Shown here in pieces: positions 35,303-46,867 of a stretch of DNA of 64,000 nucleotides (positions within the stretch are counted from its first letter, which is position 1; each line of letters begins with the position of its first letter). Under the pieces are notes generated by a model. It saw only the letters and a program-made list of their open reading frames with translations. It ran no database searches and was not told the DNA's origin. Source of the stretch: Uloborus plumipes (taxonomy: Eukaryota; Arthropoda; Arachnida; Araneae; Uloboridae); assembly GCA_038373865.1 (NCBI GenBank), contig JAXGGA010005157.1:16719-80718 (forward strand). Direction: 5' to 3'. The position numbers were made by a program, and so were the translations under genes.

Positions 35303-35470
35303 CAGTCGACGCTCGATATAACGACCATCTCCGTCCCCCAGAAAAAAGTATTTGCAACGAGTGGTCGCTGTAAGAGGTAGAAAATAGAGTATATTGGGAT
35401 AAAGTTGGGTTTTTTCCACCAGGCGTTGTATTGGATAGTCTTTATAACGAGTGGTAACGAGCGTCGACTG
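35303..35470. mobile_element. pogo-like MITE (CAGTCGACGCTCG ends) in duplicated copy 3
   Basis: The ends are CAGTCGACGCTCGATATAAC and the complement (TAACGAGCGTCGACTG), 168 bp, flanked by TA at 35301-35302 and 35471-35472. Copies 1 and 2 of the block read CTCACTATTCACAG uninterrupted here, so the insertion point and TA duplication are directly demonstrated. Confidence 0.92.
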
Positions 35471-35943
35471 TATTCACAGACTATCACATCTCGCTACAGG
35501 CAGCATAATCAATTTCCCTGTTGCTCCAAAATTTGCACACTCACCAAGCATGTATAAATCGAAGCCTCACAGTGTGCGCTCTTTTCCTTGAACTTTCAAC
35601 ATCATTCCGTATTCTGAGGAAAGCGGGTTTGATGTTTTTACGTGTAAATAACGAATCAGGTAAGAGAAATAACACCTTTTCGCAAATGAAATGCTCATTG
35701 TCTTCCTCGTAAGTGAAGTTCCAGAATTGAATGTTTCCCTTTATCGCCAGCTGACCCAAATAGGAGCGAGCCTTTTGCTCATTTGCACCTTTCTTCAAGT
35801 TTGTTTGCTGATTTTTTATTTATTTATTTTTTTTTCTCAGTTCTTGTTGAGCCATATTTCTCTCTCTTTCTTTTTCTTCCTTTTTTTCTCCTCAAAAATA
35901 AATTACGAAAAAAAGGTTTTTGAAATGAAAACTGCTCTTAGCG

Positions 35944-36234
35944 CAAGGGCGGATACAAGGGAGGGGCGATGGGGGCGATCGCCCCTCCCTTGAGGGACTC
36001 TTCTACAGCAGTTTTTAGATTTTGAAGTTCAAAAAAGGAAATTTCAGTTGATCTTTGATGATATTAAGGAAAAGGGTGCGGGGATTCGGGGCTCTGATCT
36101 GGAAATTTTTCGAAATGGAAGACCAAAACATTTGTAATCAACATGAATAAACAAGGATACATGACGAAAAAAGCGGCCAAGTAAGAAAAAAAATCAATCG
36201 CCCCTCCCTTGGAACATTTCTGGATCCGCTCTTG
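35944..36234. mobile_element. hAT MITE of the CAAGGGCGGATCCAG family
   Basis: Starts CAAGGGCGGATACAAGG, ends TGGATCCGCTCTTG, exact duplication TCTTAGCG at 35936-35943 and 36235-36242. The left part contains the self-complementary GGGGCGATCGCCCC. 291 bp, non-coding. Confidence 0.92.
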
Positions 36235-36310
36235 TCTTAGCGCGTCGGTTATTTTTTGTGATGGGGGGTTGCGAAAAGAAACATTGCACTCCGGAAGTAA
36301 AGACAGAAAG

Positions 36311-36697
36311 AAAAACTTGAACAATTACGTATTCATTTTTTTAACCGTTAATGGCTTTTTTCCCATCTCAAAAGATGCCAACGCGCATGTGTAATTGAAT
36401 CTCTGTACAAACATACATACAGAATTTTGCTACATGGAGAGGTGCCGGTAACGGTAACAGTGTGACGAGGTTAATTGTTTTTTTCCCCATCCCAAAAAAT
36501 GCCCAACACACCTAAAGAAGTTTTCACTTCAAAAATGATTGAACTCGTGACACTGTTACCGTTACCGACACCTCTGTGTATAAGTATGCACGTACATGTC
36601 TTGTGTATGTACGTACACATGAGCGTTGGCGTTTTTTGAGATAGGAAAAAAACCACTGACGGTTCAAGAAAATACCCACATAATTGTTCAAGTTTTC
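36311..36697. repeat. Long imperfect inverted repeat (foldback element)
   Basis: Left arm motifs AAAACTTGAACAATTA, CCCATCTCAAAA, GCCAACGC and GGTAACGGTAACAGTGT recur inverted in the right arm as ACACTGTTACCGTTACC, GCGTTGGC, TTTTGAGATAGG and TAATTGTTCAAGTTTT. The loop is about 36480-36540. No coding content. Confidence 0.8.
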
Positions 36698-36794
36698 AAT
36701 TCTGTTGTCACTACCAGTGTCAGAGTCTTATAAATCAGACAGAGTCTTATAAATCAAGTGATCAGGATCAAACCACCTCAATGAATTATTCAAA

Positions 36795-37146
36795 ATTTTA
36801 CTGGAAAGCAAAAAACATTTCGCACTCTCCCACTTGATTTTACTCGATTTTTTTTGTTGATTTGTCTCTCCCCCTCCCTTTCTCTCCTTCTTTTGAATAA
36901 TATTCGATGTGAAATTTAATCATTATTATCACCATTTTTAATTAGTGGTATTATCTAACTATTTACAAATAAAGATAATTTGAAATGAACTGATTTTGAA
37001 ATAAATCGTCCTCCCCCCCCCTTTTTTTTTCTCTTATTTTTAACCCTCCATTCCAATTACAATTCATTGTTAACTTAATCATAACGTGATAGCGAATGAC
37101 GAGAAATTTATTTATTTCTCGTCATTCGCTATCACGTTATAATTAA
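36795..37146. repeat. Partial fourth block copy ending in a perfect palindrome
   Basis: 36795-37100 matches the 3' half of the duplicated block. Its end, ATAACGTGATAGCGAATGAC, folds back immediately: 37079-37143 forms an almost perfect hairpin around ATTTATTTAT. Confidence 0.75.
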
Positions 37147-38017
37147 GTTGTAAAACTTAAATTCAGTTGCAAAACAAATGTGATAAAATAAACATCTTAA
37201 AAAATATTTTTAGCCATTTTACTTTAGTTGAAATCGAAGCTTAAGACATTTTGTTTAAATTTTCTTCACTTGTTCGAACTTTTCGCAGATTTTAATTTTA
37301 ATTTCGAGACTTGAAATTTGGCATCGATTTAAAGTGTTTTGATTAATTTTTTTAAATGTATAAGAAAATAGAACGTTCCAGAAAAAGCAGTTGAATAGCT
37401 CCATTTGCTTTCAGTGAGATTTTCTACTCCAATCAATATTGTTTGGTGAATAACGAACTTTAAAATTCATCATTCAGCAATCCAAAAAAAGAGGCTTCAC
37501 TCTTTTTCTCTTTCTCTTACATATAAAAAATATGCTCCCTATCGGAAAATCAGACAAGCTTTTAACTTTCTCAAATGTTCAGTAACTTAAAATAGCAAGA
37601 TTGATTATTTGCATATCTCAAGTCTTAACTGTCGTAACGATAGAAACGACCAGACAAAAAAGCTCTTATTTCTTTTTCTCTTTGTCTCGTAATAGATTTT
37701 CGTCCTCTTATCTGAATCTACTTCGTTTGAAATCGTGTTGTTTTCTTACTTGTTCGAATTTATTCGCGCTCTTAAGGCAGGCTTCGAGAATCTTTAAATA
37801 CCATCTTCAGTCATCTGACACACGAATAGGCATGACAGTCACGAAAGCGATTTTTGTTGTCATAGCAACGAAAATGAATGGGGATCCGTTTCAGAAGGGA
37901 CATGAAGAATTTCGTGTAAAATTAATTTATTCCTTTGAAGTTGTCTTTATCGATGTATAAGATTTGTTGCTCAATTTTTAATTAAAACAATGAAGACAGG
38001 AAAGTAACGCTTTCTAA
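37147..38017. other. Stretch with an unidentified 119-codon frame
   Basis: A plus frame at 37601-37960 (119 residues, Ser/Leu/Phe rich) has no recognisable domain and no homology I can name. I would not call it a gene. Confidence 0.3.
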
Positions 38018-38161
38018 GGGCCGTGCTCCACATTGACGTAAAGCAGAAAAATAAAGCAGAAGCGTAAAATGGAGCAAATAGTGTTTCTATGGAAAGTACC
38101 CGGATTTTCGGTTTCTGCCTTCAGTTTCGGTCGCGTTTTGCGCTGATGTGGAGCAAGGCCC
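38018..38161. mobile_element. PIF/Harbinger-like MITE
   Basis: The ends are GGGCCGTGCTCCACAT and its near-complement ATGTGGAGCAAGGCCC, flanked by TAA on both sides (38015-38017, 38162-38164). A 3-bp TWA duplication and GGGCC ends are typical of PIF/Harbinger MITEs. 144 bp. Confidence 0.75.
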
Positions 38162-38358
38162 TAAATGATTTTGGCAGCAGCTAACAAGATATTCGTAATT
38201 TTTCTTTTTTTATCAAGCAGGAGAAATGAATGAATTACGGAACGTAGGACTTGTTCGATTCAGGGCTTAATTTTTAACCAAAAAGTTCGTGAAGGCGACA
38301 CATTACATTCTTCATACTAAATAATATTCATTTTTAGTAACTGAAAATTGATTTCCCT

Positions 38359-38621
38359 AGATATCGTCGGCACCATGCTAAAATAACGAATGTGAAAAAT
38401 CGCGTTTTTCAAGTTCTATTTTCAATTTCGAATTTTACAAATAATTAAAATTAAAATGATACATTCGAACGATAGTTTTACACTTAAAGATGTCTATAAA
38501 AATTTAAAAATTGAAAATAACCAATTGCTTCAGGTGGGGAAAAATTATATGCAGTGTTTTGGCTCTACTGAAAAGTACCAATTTCCACATTCGTAAGTTT
38601 AGCATGGTGCCGACGATATCT
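38359..38621. mobile_element. MITE with 20-bp perfect ends (AGATATCGTCGGCACCATGC)
   Basis: The left end AGATATCGTCGGCACCATGC is exactly complementary to the right end, and similarity continues (ACGAATGTG / CACATTCGT). 263 bp. The target duplication is uncertain because the end itself contains GATATC. Confidence 0.75.
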
Positions 38622-38702
38622 GAAAACCGAGTTTTTTCGCAATGTAAAAACTTGAACAGTGGAAATAAATTAATAGAAAAGTAACGGGCAACATGTGTCG
38701 CC

Positions 38703-38924
38703 AGTAGGAGCGCTCCGATGGGAAGTCAAGGTGACCTTCCAAAATTCAGCTTTTTCGGCATATTTTGTCTGACGATTCGGCAAATTTAGGGACAGAATGG
38801 GAAATTTGAATTTTGTTTAAATTATAATGATACTTTGCCTATATTGTATCATTCGGCGTTTCGTTCGACAAATTTAAAATCCCCCCCCCCCCCATCCCAA
38901 AAGTTCAACTTCGGGGCGCTCCTG
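38703..38924. mobile_element. hAT-like MITE (CAGTAGGAGCGCTCC ends)
   Basis: Left CAGTAGGAGCGCTCCGA, right GGGGCGCTCCTG, with poly-C near the right end and the ATTCGGCAAATT motif inside. No matching 8-bp duplication. A better delimited relative is at 57270-58050. Confidence 0.5.
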
Positions 38925-39370
38925 GGCGTCAGCATGCAAAAAATGGTGCGAGATTACAGCAAGTAAAATGCAATACATCAATCTTTTCTATGAATTAATA
39001 CTGGGTGGTTTTTTTTTATAAATACCAATTAAATCATTATACAAGAGAAATTTTTCAAAATGTTATAATTTAACTTCTTTCTCTCTCTCTCTCTCTGAAA
39101 ATTAAACTTCTAATCTCTGTTTTTCACGGGCAGCGGATTTTTATGCAAATAGCTACTGTTTTGAAGAAAAAATGTCATAATTTATTTATTTTAGTTAAAA
39201 AGGTAAAATTACCAATAACGTTGGTTTTTTAGTTAAAGTACTATTTTCTCTGAAGCCTTAATTTCGAATTTTCTGGGTGTAGGGGGGCAGGGGAATTTGC
39301 CTGTAAGATTGGTTCAGAACCACTACACAAGTAGTTTCATGGTATGTTTGGGGTTGAGGAGGGGAGCCAT

Positions 39371-39842
39371 CAGGGCCCGACTAACTACAGGTGAGGCCTA
39401 AGGCCAACAATACTTTGGAGGTTCCCTTTTATGGTCTGCCTTTTTAATTCAACAAAAATCTTTTAACTTTTTCGCAGTAGCGATACAAGTCTTTTTTGGG
39501 GAACCATTGTATGTAGCTTTGCAAATCCCTATGTAGTTGCACTGTATGCATTATGTCTAGCCCTGATACTGCTTTTTTTATAGCCATTTTAGCTCAAGAG
39601 TTTTATAGCTAATTCTCAAGAAAGAAATATTTTTTACTTTCATAAAATGAACTGAATAAGAGAAATACTAATTAAAATATCAAAAGAGATTGTTTTTATT
39701 TTTCAATTTATGAATCATTATTTTGTTCTTAAAAATACACAATTCTTTAATGCTGCACATCAGTTTTAGAAAATTAGGGGCCCAGTAGGAAGATGAGGCC
39801 CCAGTCCCAGGCCTCATTGGCCTATGCCATAATCAGGCCCTG
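39371..39842. mobile_element. hAT MITE (CAGGGCCCGACTAAC ends)
   Basis: Left CAGGGCCCGACTAAC with GGTGAGGCCTAAGGCC following; right GGCCTCATTGGCC ... TCAGGCCCTG. Flanked by GGAGCCAT (39363-39370) and GGAGGCAT (39843-39850), 7 of 8. 472 bp. Confidence 0.75.
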
Positions 39843-39850
39843 GGAGGCAT

Positions 39851-41125
39851 GATCTGCCCCTGGATCCGTGTTTACTGTGATCAGATCGTGTTGTAGTTTA
39901 AGTTTGGACAGTTGGTGTCCAGGTCAATTCTCGTTGATGACCAAACTCGAGAACAGTTCAAGCGAACTGTTGCGTAAAAAAAGGTTAAAAAACCCTTCTT
40001 CTCTTGCACAAAACGTGACTCACCATCGCAAATCCCCGATCTGAGTAAGAAGCGTATGAATCATGTTTTGCACAATGGTCCGAAAAAGAAAAAAAGCAGG
40101 ACCATGTCGGTAAATAGAGCTGAAAGCGTATTGTTCACTCACCAGAGAGAGAGAGAAAAAAAAAGTGACGAAATTTTTGTGCGTAGTCATTAAAAGTCAC
40201 AGAGAAAAGGTAGGCCGCACTTTCTCTTCAGGGATTTGCTCCAGTTTCACTGGAGTGGAGTTGAGCGGAACGATGTGGGATATACACTTGACCTTGGTTG
40301 ACTTCCAAAACGCATCTTTATGGGCTGGGAAAGGCCTTCCAGACAGCGTAGAAGATTTATATTTAGCTGAATTAAAATACAAACAAAACAATTTCGTCGA
40401 ATTTTGCTAGTTGTGAACTCTTCATGAGCTTAAATTGCACGTTTTTGGGGTATTATGATGTTTTAATTATTGGGCAGTTCCATTTTAATGAAATCTCAAT
40501 AGGTGCCACCTAAAAATACTCCAAACATATTAGATCCTTGATTTCAGTGTAAGAATTTCACGAAAACATGCATCCATGCAATGCAATTAGATTTTGAAAA
40601 TTCCCAGAAACAATACTTAACCCGATTTTTCTTTCCTTAATAAAAAATTATTTTTTACCTAATATTTTTTTTATTATTTTTCCTGTCCATTAAACACTGT
40701 TTGTAACCAGTATACAAAATATGTTTGGAAAAAAAATGTCAGGCATAAACGGGTTAAAGAATTAATGCACTTATATTTATTTTTTATTCAACTGTGTTTT
40801 TTTTTCTTCTAGTTTATAGAAATTTTTAGGTAAAACTGATTGGGATAACTCAATCACCCTGTGCGATGCGCACCTTCTGCCTATTTAAACAACCAATAAC
40901 ATTTTTCGACTCAGTGACGGACGCATCTTATGAGGCAAATTGGAAGCAAACTATTTTAATAAAACTAGGGTCTCAGAAACCCAGCCACCCTAACTCTGGT
41001 TTCTCCCTCTAACCAGAACTCCAATCACCAAAATACTTCCAATAATCGTTAAAAATTTATACTTTCTCTTTGTTATGAACTAATTAAGAGAAAAATAGAA
41101 GGAACTCCTCTCCCTTTAAGTATGA
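39851..41125. other. Stretch with nothing recognised
   Basis: An 81-codon plus frame at 40165-40410 has no recognisable domain. The rest is AT-rich. Confidence 0.35.
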
Positions 41126-41129
41126 TACA

Positions 41130-41880
41130 ATCTGAAAGAGGGGTCTTTCATCAAGAGTTATCAAACATTTTACCAGTTATGAAGAAATAACTGTAGTCTG
41201 AATCAAAAAGTATATTTATGGCTTCACAAAGCATAATCTACTTAAATGCTCCCACGGACAGAAAAAGAATATCTATGTATTTATTGAGATTCTATTGTTG
41301 CGAATTTATAAATCGTCTGCGATGTTCGTATTTCTTTGGTTTATTTGATTAATTTATCGTCTGAGCTATCAATTGTTTTGTAATATTTCTTTGTATTATT
41401 TGATTAATTTATCGTCTGCGCTATCAATTGTTTTTGTAATGGCAACAAAAAACGAAAGAAGACAGAACAGTTTAAAATATTTTGATGGAAGGAGCGTTGC
41501 TTTTCTCGCCGATTGTTGGCGGAGAATATTATTTTAAATTTTACTTAAATATGTAATTAAAAGTTTGTTTTTATAAAAAGTCAAGAGTTTGATTTTATCT
41601 ACTTAAGTGAAGAGAACATTTATATTGAATCTACAGTCCACTATGAAATTTTAACCTTCCTACCAAACCTTAACATCTATAATGTAGTATGAATCTAAAT
41701 CAAAGTTAGAGAGAGTTATCAAACATTTTACAGAAGAGGTAAAATAATAACAGTAACTACAGCCTGACTCAAAAAGTATATTTATGGCTTCACAAAACAA
41801 AATCTATATGCAAAACATCCCACGGACAAAAACTTAAACAAATATGTATTTATATAGATTCTATAAATACTGTAGTATGA
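41130..41880. repeat. Direct duplication of ~170 bp plus a ~65-bp tandem pair
   Basis: 41130-41300 and 41690-41880 share GAGTTATCAAACATTTTAC, CAAAAAGTATATTTATGGC and CCCACGGACA in order. Between them, 41328-41440 contains two copies of TTTGATTAATTTATCGTCTG ... GCTATCAATTGTTTT. Confidence 0.7.
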
Positions 41881-41961
41881 TTCTCTTTCGCTAGCCATAA
41901 ACATTGGGGTTATATTGACAAAAAAGGCACATCCACATTATCTATAAACTAGTTTTATATT

Positions 41962-42040
41962 ACAGTAAATTCACAATTATCCGCGGGGTAGGTTGGCACG
42001 GAAACCGCGGATAAGCGAATACCGCGAATAATCCGAAAAA
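41962..42040. mobile_element. Single pogo/Tigger-like end
   Basis: CAGTAAATTCACAATTATCC with repeated CCGCGGATAAGCGAATACC blocks resembles a Tigger/pogo terminus next to TA, but I find no complementary right end in the next kilobases. Fragment. Confidence 0.35.
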
Positions 42041-42139
42041 TAGGTTAAAAACGATACTAGTATATATGATACTATAAAAATCAATAACACTCGCACATAC
42101 ATTTTCATTGTAGCTAAAAACTATAACATTAGCAAAAAA

Positions 42140-43270
42140 TACAATATGTATTATTTATCTCTTTTTAAGTTTCTTTTCTTTTCTTTTTATTTTCAACAAG
42201 TTTGGAGCAAAAAAAAAAAAAAAACTTATTAGCTCTTGCGCCATAAAACTAAAAATTAAAGTATATTTGACACGTTATATCTTTTTCTGAGCATAAAATA
42301 TCAGTTCAATATTTTTTTCGCAACCCATCTAACGCGCTATTTTCAAGTGTAGCATTTTTGAGTGGTTTTCACAAAAGCAATCTTTACTTGGACGGAAATC
42401 GTAAAAACAAGAAAAAAAAAAAAAGAAACGACGACCTAACATGATGACAAAATTACGGCCTAAATTTCTCTCGAACCTGCTGCTCAAGTCGTGGATCACA
42501 TATATTTGAACAGCGCGTCGGAGGTTTTTCAAGATTATTTGTCGTCCTCTGGGGAACAGGCTCTCCACTCGCTTTCAAAATGATGATGACTTTCGACTGG
42601 ATTTCGACCTTTCCAACGACATATAACATTCACGTATGTGCAAGTAAATTTAACCCCAATATTCGGCAATTTAAGTGAAAATGACCTTCAGTTGGAATAA
42701 AAAAAGAACCGCTTATCAAATTTTTTTCGAACGGGTGCCCAAACCTTTTAAGAGCGAAAAGGAACAAATGCTGAAATTTTTATCAAAATCGGTCTGGTAG
42801 TTCTCGACTTTTGTGCGTTCAAACATACAGACGCTTTTTGAGACTTCATTTTATACTATTCTAGAAAGTTAGGTAGATATTTTCTTTCTGTTTTCAACCA
42901 GTTTGGTGCAGAAAAACATATTAGCTATTGCGCCATAAAAAAAAAAAGTGTATGACATGTTACGTCTTTTTCTGAGTATAAAATATCAGTTCAATATTTT
43001 TTTTTTCGCTCTAGCATCTTACACGAATTGCTTTTGAGTAGTTTTCTCAAAAGCAATTTTTACTTGGGCGGAAATCGTAAAAACAAGAAAAAAAGCCGAC
43101 AGCCAAACATGATGACAAAATTACGGCCTAAATTTCTCTCGAACCTGATGCTCAAATCGTGGATCACATACATTTGAACAGCGTTGGAGGTTTTTCAAGA
43201 TTATTTATCGCCCTCTGGGGAACAGGCTTTCCGCTCGCTGGCAAAATGATGATGACTTTTCGACTGGATG
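42140..43270. repeat. ~420-bp direct duplication
   Basis: 42160-42600 and 42860-43265 align along their length (markers TATCAGTTCAATATTTTTT, GGCGGAAATCGTAAAAACAAG, ATGATGACAAAATTACGGCC, CTCGAACCTG, GGTTTTTCAAGATTATTT, CTCTGGGGAACAGGCT). The spacer carries AAATCGGTCTGGTAGTTCTC, a motif style common in invertebrate repeats. Frames at 42329-42568 (minus) and 43159-43458 (plus) lie in or beside the duplicate and are not recognised as genes. Confidence 0.75.
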
Positions 43271-43559
43271 GCAGCTGGGCTGGGTGGAATCCCTCGCCCA
43301 GGGAGTGTTCTATATGGGTGGATGAAGGGCATGATTTGGATTCGGATGGAACACACTGTGGAAAAGAGAAGATTGCTTATTTCTTGGTGGGAAATAGTGT
43401 GGATGGTGCCTGGTGGAGGAGTTGGCCTTTGGGAGAAAATGGGGGAATAATGAAATAGTAGATGAATTATTAAGAAATAAAATCTTCACCATTTTAGTGG
43501 AAGCATAAATGATTATAGAGCACAATGCTAAAAAGATTGTAATAAAATAAAATAAAGTA

Positions 43560-44044
43560 CAGTGAACTCTCACTTATGCACCGCCTCATTTATGCGCCTT
43601 TTTCACTTATACGACAATTTTTAATGGCCCCAGCACACTCCATAACAAAATAATGATAGTATAATTCGTTTATGCGTCATTCTAAAGATACATATTTCAC
43701 TTATGCGCCGAATTTTCCCTAAACTGAAAAAATATTTTATTTTCTTTAAAAAACAAGCATTTTTCTTCATTTCCCTCTTTAAATTGTCGCCTTTATTGCT
43801 CACGGAAAAAAGAGACTGGTTTAAATTAGGTATGCTACAATTTTTGTTTTCTCTTTATCATTATAATTACGGTCCAGTAGTTCCCAGACGGATATAATAT
43901 GTCCCTTTTCTATAGAAACATTCTTATTCATTCCCTATGTTGCGGTTTAGTCCTTTGAATAGGCTTGTTCACTTATACGTCTCTCTCACTTATGCGCCTT
44001 TTTCTGTTGGTCCCTTGGGCCGGCGCATAAGTGAGGGTTCACTG
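43560..44044. mobile_element. pogo-like MITE with internal CACTTATGCGCC repeats
   Basis: The ends are CAGTGAACTCTCACTTATGC and the complement (GCATAAGTGAGGGTTCACTG), flanked by TA (43558-43559, 44045-44046). The motif CACTTATGCGCC or TTATGCGCC recurs near 43590, 43699, 43973 and 43987 and, inverted, at the right end. 485 bp, no transposase. Confidence 0.9.
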
Positions 44045-44046
44045 TA

Positions 44047-44760
44047 TTTTAAAGAAAAAAAGAATCTGAGATTAACCTTTCTATTGGATTGGCTCGTACT
44101 AAAATGTTTGTAATAAAAAATATGCATGACTTCTTGACAAGAACACTCAGAAATTGCTGTTAATAATTATCTCGTGCTGGTAGAGAGACAGGAAAAAAGT
44201 CCTGCATATCTAAAAACGAAATGTAACCGAGATCGAAAGTTCGAAATGACGGGCTTGCAATTAATCCTGAATTTCGAACCCCCTGTATGCACTCTAAATC
44301 AGAGTGTAGACCTCACAGAGATAAGGTCAAGTGCGATGCCCCATTCATTCAAATGCAACATCGCTCAAGTCAAATCTCTCCGCTTTTGAAGATAGTCTTC
44401 ATTTTAATTGCATACATTAAAGTTCTCCTGCAACAAAAGAATATGTCATAATTTTATTGCGGCAGAAACACGCTTCGCAATTCTATCTGCACAACAAAGA
44501 CGTACTTTCGAGCGCACTCCAGAGCAAGAAACAGAATCAATTATAGTGGAAAATTGGATTTCGGAATCGTCATCAAAGACCTCATTATGTCGTGCATCTG
44601 AGAAAGATAACAGGAATGAAAGACCGCTTTTAATTGGTAGAGAAAAAAAAAGAACAGCCTATCAGCGCGTAGGCGACAAGGAGTGCACACACTTCAACTA
44701 ACCGCCAACGCATTCTCATAAAAAAAGGTCAGAATTCCATGTCACGTCAACTAACTAGTT
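44047..44760. other. Stretch with an unidentified 97-codon frame
   Basis: A plus frame at 44408-44701 is hydrophilic (Glu/Arg/Ser rich). I do not recognise it and see no splice or promoter support. Confidence 0.3.
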
Positions 44761-44762
44761 TT

Positions 44763-44763
<1 letters not shown>

Positions 44764-44816
<53 letters not shown>
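44764..44816. repeat. (AC)26 microsatellite
   Basis: Uninterrupted AC dinucleotides followed shortly by a poly-T run. Confidence 0.98.
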
Positions 44817-44817
<1 letters not shown>

Positions 44818-45103
44818 CGCTGGTTTTTTTTTTTTTTTTTTAAATCTCGCTTGTATTTTGTGTTTTTCTAATTAGTGACGCGCTCCTTTGCAATGCGACA
44901 ATGTTAGGAGAGTCAGGTAATTGAACGTTTCCTACCATGATTTCAAGTGGTGGCAATGGATGAGCTCAGGAGTGTATGATTTGGAATAATTTATCTCAAA
45001 CCATTTTTACTATCAAGTTATTATTAAAAGCTTGTAAAAGGAGTAGTCACATTTAACATTTTCTGATGCTGCGACTGCATATAGATTTATTTGATGCCAT
45101 CGA

Positions 45104-45765
45104 ACTAAGGGCTGACTTAGAAGATTTTTAAAGAGGAGGTCATTGATTTTTAGTTACCTCTTACCACGTATCTGATTTTTATATGCTGTTGGGGGGGGGG
45201 GGAATATTGCCACGTCACTTTTATTTAAAACAACAAATATAGAGGAGAGGAAGATGTAAGTTCCCCGAACCTACTCTTTTCCTTTTCCGTTTCCAAAAGT
45301 ATTCTAAAATTGCGTTTTTAATTTCACAACAATTCCAGGGGAATGTTTCGAAACTTCCTCTGCTCATCATTGAAGGTTGACTAAAATTGTGATTTTTCGA
45401 ACTTCAGTTTCGGAGAATTATCGGAGGGAAATCCTTAAACTCCATCCCTTCCATTAATAGTTACCTGGGGTAGTGGTACGACACAAACAAATGAATATCG
45501 ATGTTTTAAAACGTCGATATTCAACAGCAGAGCATCGATGGTATCGATACATAAAACCAAAAACATCGATGTTTTTACCATCGATGTTTCGAAAATATCA
45601 AAATCGATGTCGTACCATTACTTGAGAGGGTCCGTGGATCGTGTCTTTACGAGTTAAGTATTGCAAAATGGAAGTGCTTTACACGCCTCTCCATCTCCAA
45701 AGATTTGGTGACTTTCGATTAAGTTTATCTTCATCGTTCCTCCCTTGTAACCGCGCTTGCATCAC
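45104..45765. mobile_element. Degenerate relative of the CAAGGGCGGATCCAG hAT family
   Basis: Shares ATTACCTCTTACCACGTATCTGATT-like sequence with 54985-55010 and the CTCCCTTGTAACCGCGCTTG right-end style. Ends are worn and no duplication is visible. A smaller element lies inside at 45471-45620. Confidence 0.35.
45471..45620. mobile_element. hAT-like MITE packed with ATCGATG motifs
   Basis: The ends are TAGTGGTACGACA and its near-complement TGTCGTACCATTA. Inside are at least six copies of ATCGATG/CATCGAT or CGATATT. 150 bp. A flanking duplication is not clear. Confidence 0.55.
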
Positions 45766-45769
45766 ACCA

Positions 45770-46430
45770 ACATGATGGAGAGTCAATCAGAGAATTCTAC
45801 TAAAGCCAAATTAATAACTTTTTTAGCGTGGCAATAGTCTGAATTAAATCCAAAATGAGAAAATTTACATCAAAATGAAAGTAAATGCAGGGACTGCGAT
45901 CCTTTAAATGTGATACTTTTCTTAAAATGTCAGAAGATTTTAAGACCTTATAGCTCGATAACGGGGGCACGATCGAAAATAATTCTTAAGTCAAAAATAA
46001 ATGAATAAATAAATTAAAAAAAAAGCTCAATATGCGCTTTCGATTGCTATGTTTGAAATATTTCAATTGTTACATTCTTCGTGTATAGTATTGGTTCCAT
46101 GGTTAGGTTTTTGTGGGTTTATTAAAATTTCATTTCTTCACTTTGAAAAAAAAAAGGGCAAAAAAGATGTCAAGTAAAAAAAAAAAATCCAGCAGATTTA
46201 AGTGCCTCAATGAGGAAACGGTGTCCGTCAACTTGACAAGGAAAACTAGTATCTTCATTTAAGATTTCTGCAAGAAATGTTAGCACTTTCCTCAAGGCAT
46301 TTTCCGATGACGAAGCGCTTCTTTTGTCACCCTCACTTCCGGGGTAGTGAAAGTAATATAGGTTGGATGTCCACATTCTGCACAAAACTTTCCGAGATTT
46401 CTTTCGCAAATGGCTTGCCTAATATAGAGT
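45770..46430. other. AT-rich stretch with nothing recognised
   Basis: A 79-codon minus frame at 46170-46409 has no recognisable domain. Confidence 0.35.
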
Positions 46431-46528
46431 CTTAAAAGTCCTTTTTACTGCACTCTTGACTATAAATTTTCGTCCATCCACTGGGTGTAGTTACTTATTG
46501 CATGAGAAAAAAGGTTTTGTGTTCAATT

Positions 46529-46867
46529 TTTCCTCCTTGTTGGGAGTTTTTTTTTTTTTTTTTGAAAGTTCATGTCAGATTGACTCGTCAAATTTTCAAC
46601 GAAGCTTCAGGATGTACCAATGCACTGTAAAAAAAAAAGAAAAAAAAAAGATGTTTTTACAGTATAATATTGGCAGCCGAGGTTCCAGTTTCGAACTGTA
46701 AAATTGCTAATTTTATACAGTTTTAAACTGGAACTTCGGCTGCTAGTATTATGCAGTAAGAACAACAGTTTTATTTTTTGCAGTGAATTGGTGCATCCAG
46801 AAGCTGCATTGAAAATTCAACGAGTCAATCTGACATGAACTTTCAAAAAAAATTCCAACAAGGAGTA
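46529..46867. repeat. Double (nested) palindrome
   Basis: Outer arms 46529-46628 and 46779-46867 (CTCCTTGTTGG, GAAAGTTCATGTCAGATTGA, CGTCAAATTTTCAACG and complements). The inner arms 46660-46705 and 46709-46756 share CAGTATAATATTGGCAGCCG and AACTGTAAAATT with complements. The inner unit belongs to the 19438-20045 family. It seems to have inserted at the centre of the outer foldback. Confidence 0.85.

Larger units (their letters stand above)
33672..35640. repeat. Tandemly duplicated ~0.55-kb block, about two and a half copies
   Basis: Copies start near 33672, 34705 and 35242 (markers: GAAATTTAATTT, CTCACTATTCACAGA, TCAATTTCCCTGTTGC, CAGTGTGCGCTCTTTTCC, ATTTACAAACAAAGATAA). Copy 1 is extended by a hAT MITE at 34190-34651 and copy 3 by a pogo-like MITE at 35303-35470. 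The sister copies keep the empty sites. A partial fourth copy of the 3' half lies at 36795-37100. The small frames repeated here are shadows of the duplication. Confidence 0.85.

Noticed and set aside
37601..37960. 119-codon plus frame
   Set aside because: No homology recognised, no promoter or splice context, Ser/Phe-rich composition of AT-rich random frames.
43159..43458. 99-codon plus frame with many Trp and Gly
   Set aside because: It begins inside one half of a direct duplication and its counterpart does not keep the frame.
41962..43560. Full-length Tigger element from the CAGTAAATTCACAATTATCC end
   Set aside because: No matching right end and no transposase; the next CAGT end at 43560 belongs to a different MITE.
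44408..44701. 97-codon hydrophilic plus frame
   Set aside because: No recognisable family, and the single frame has no splice or promoter support.
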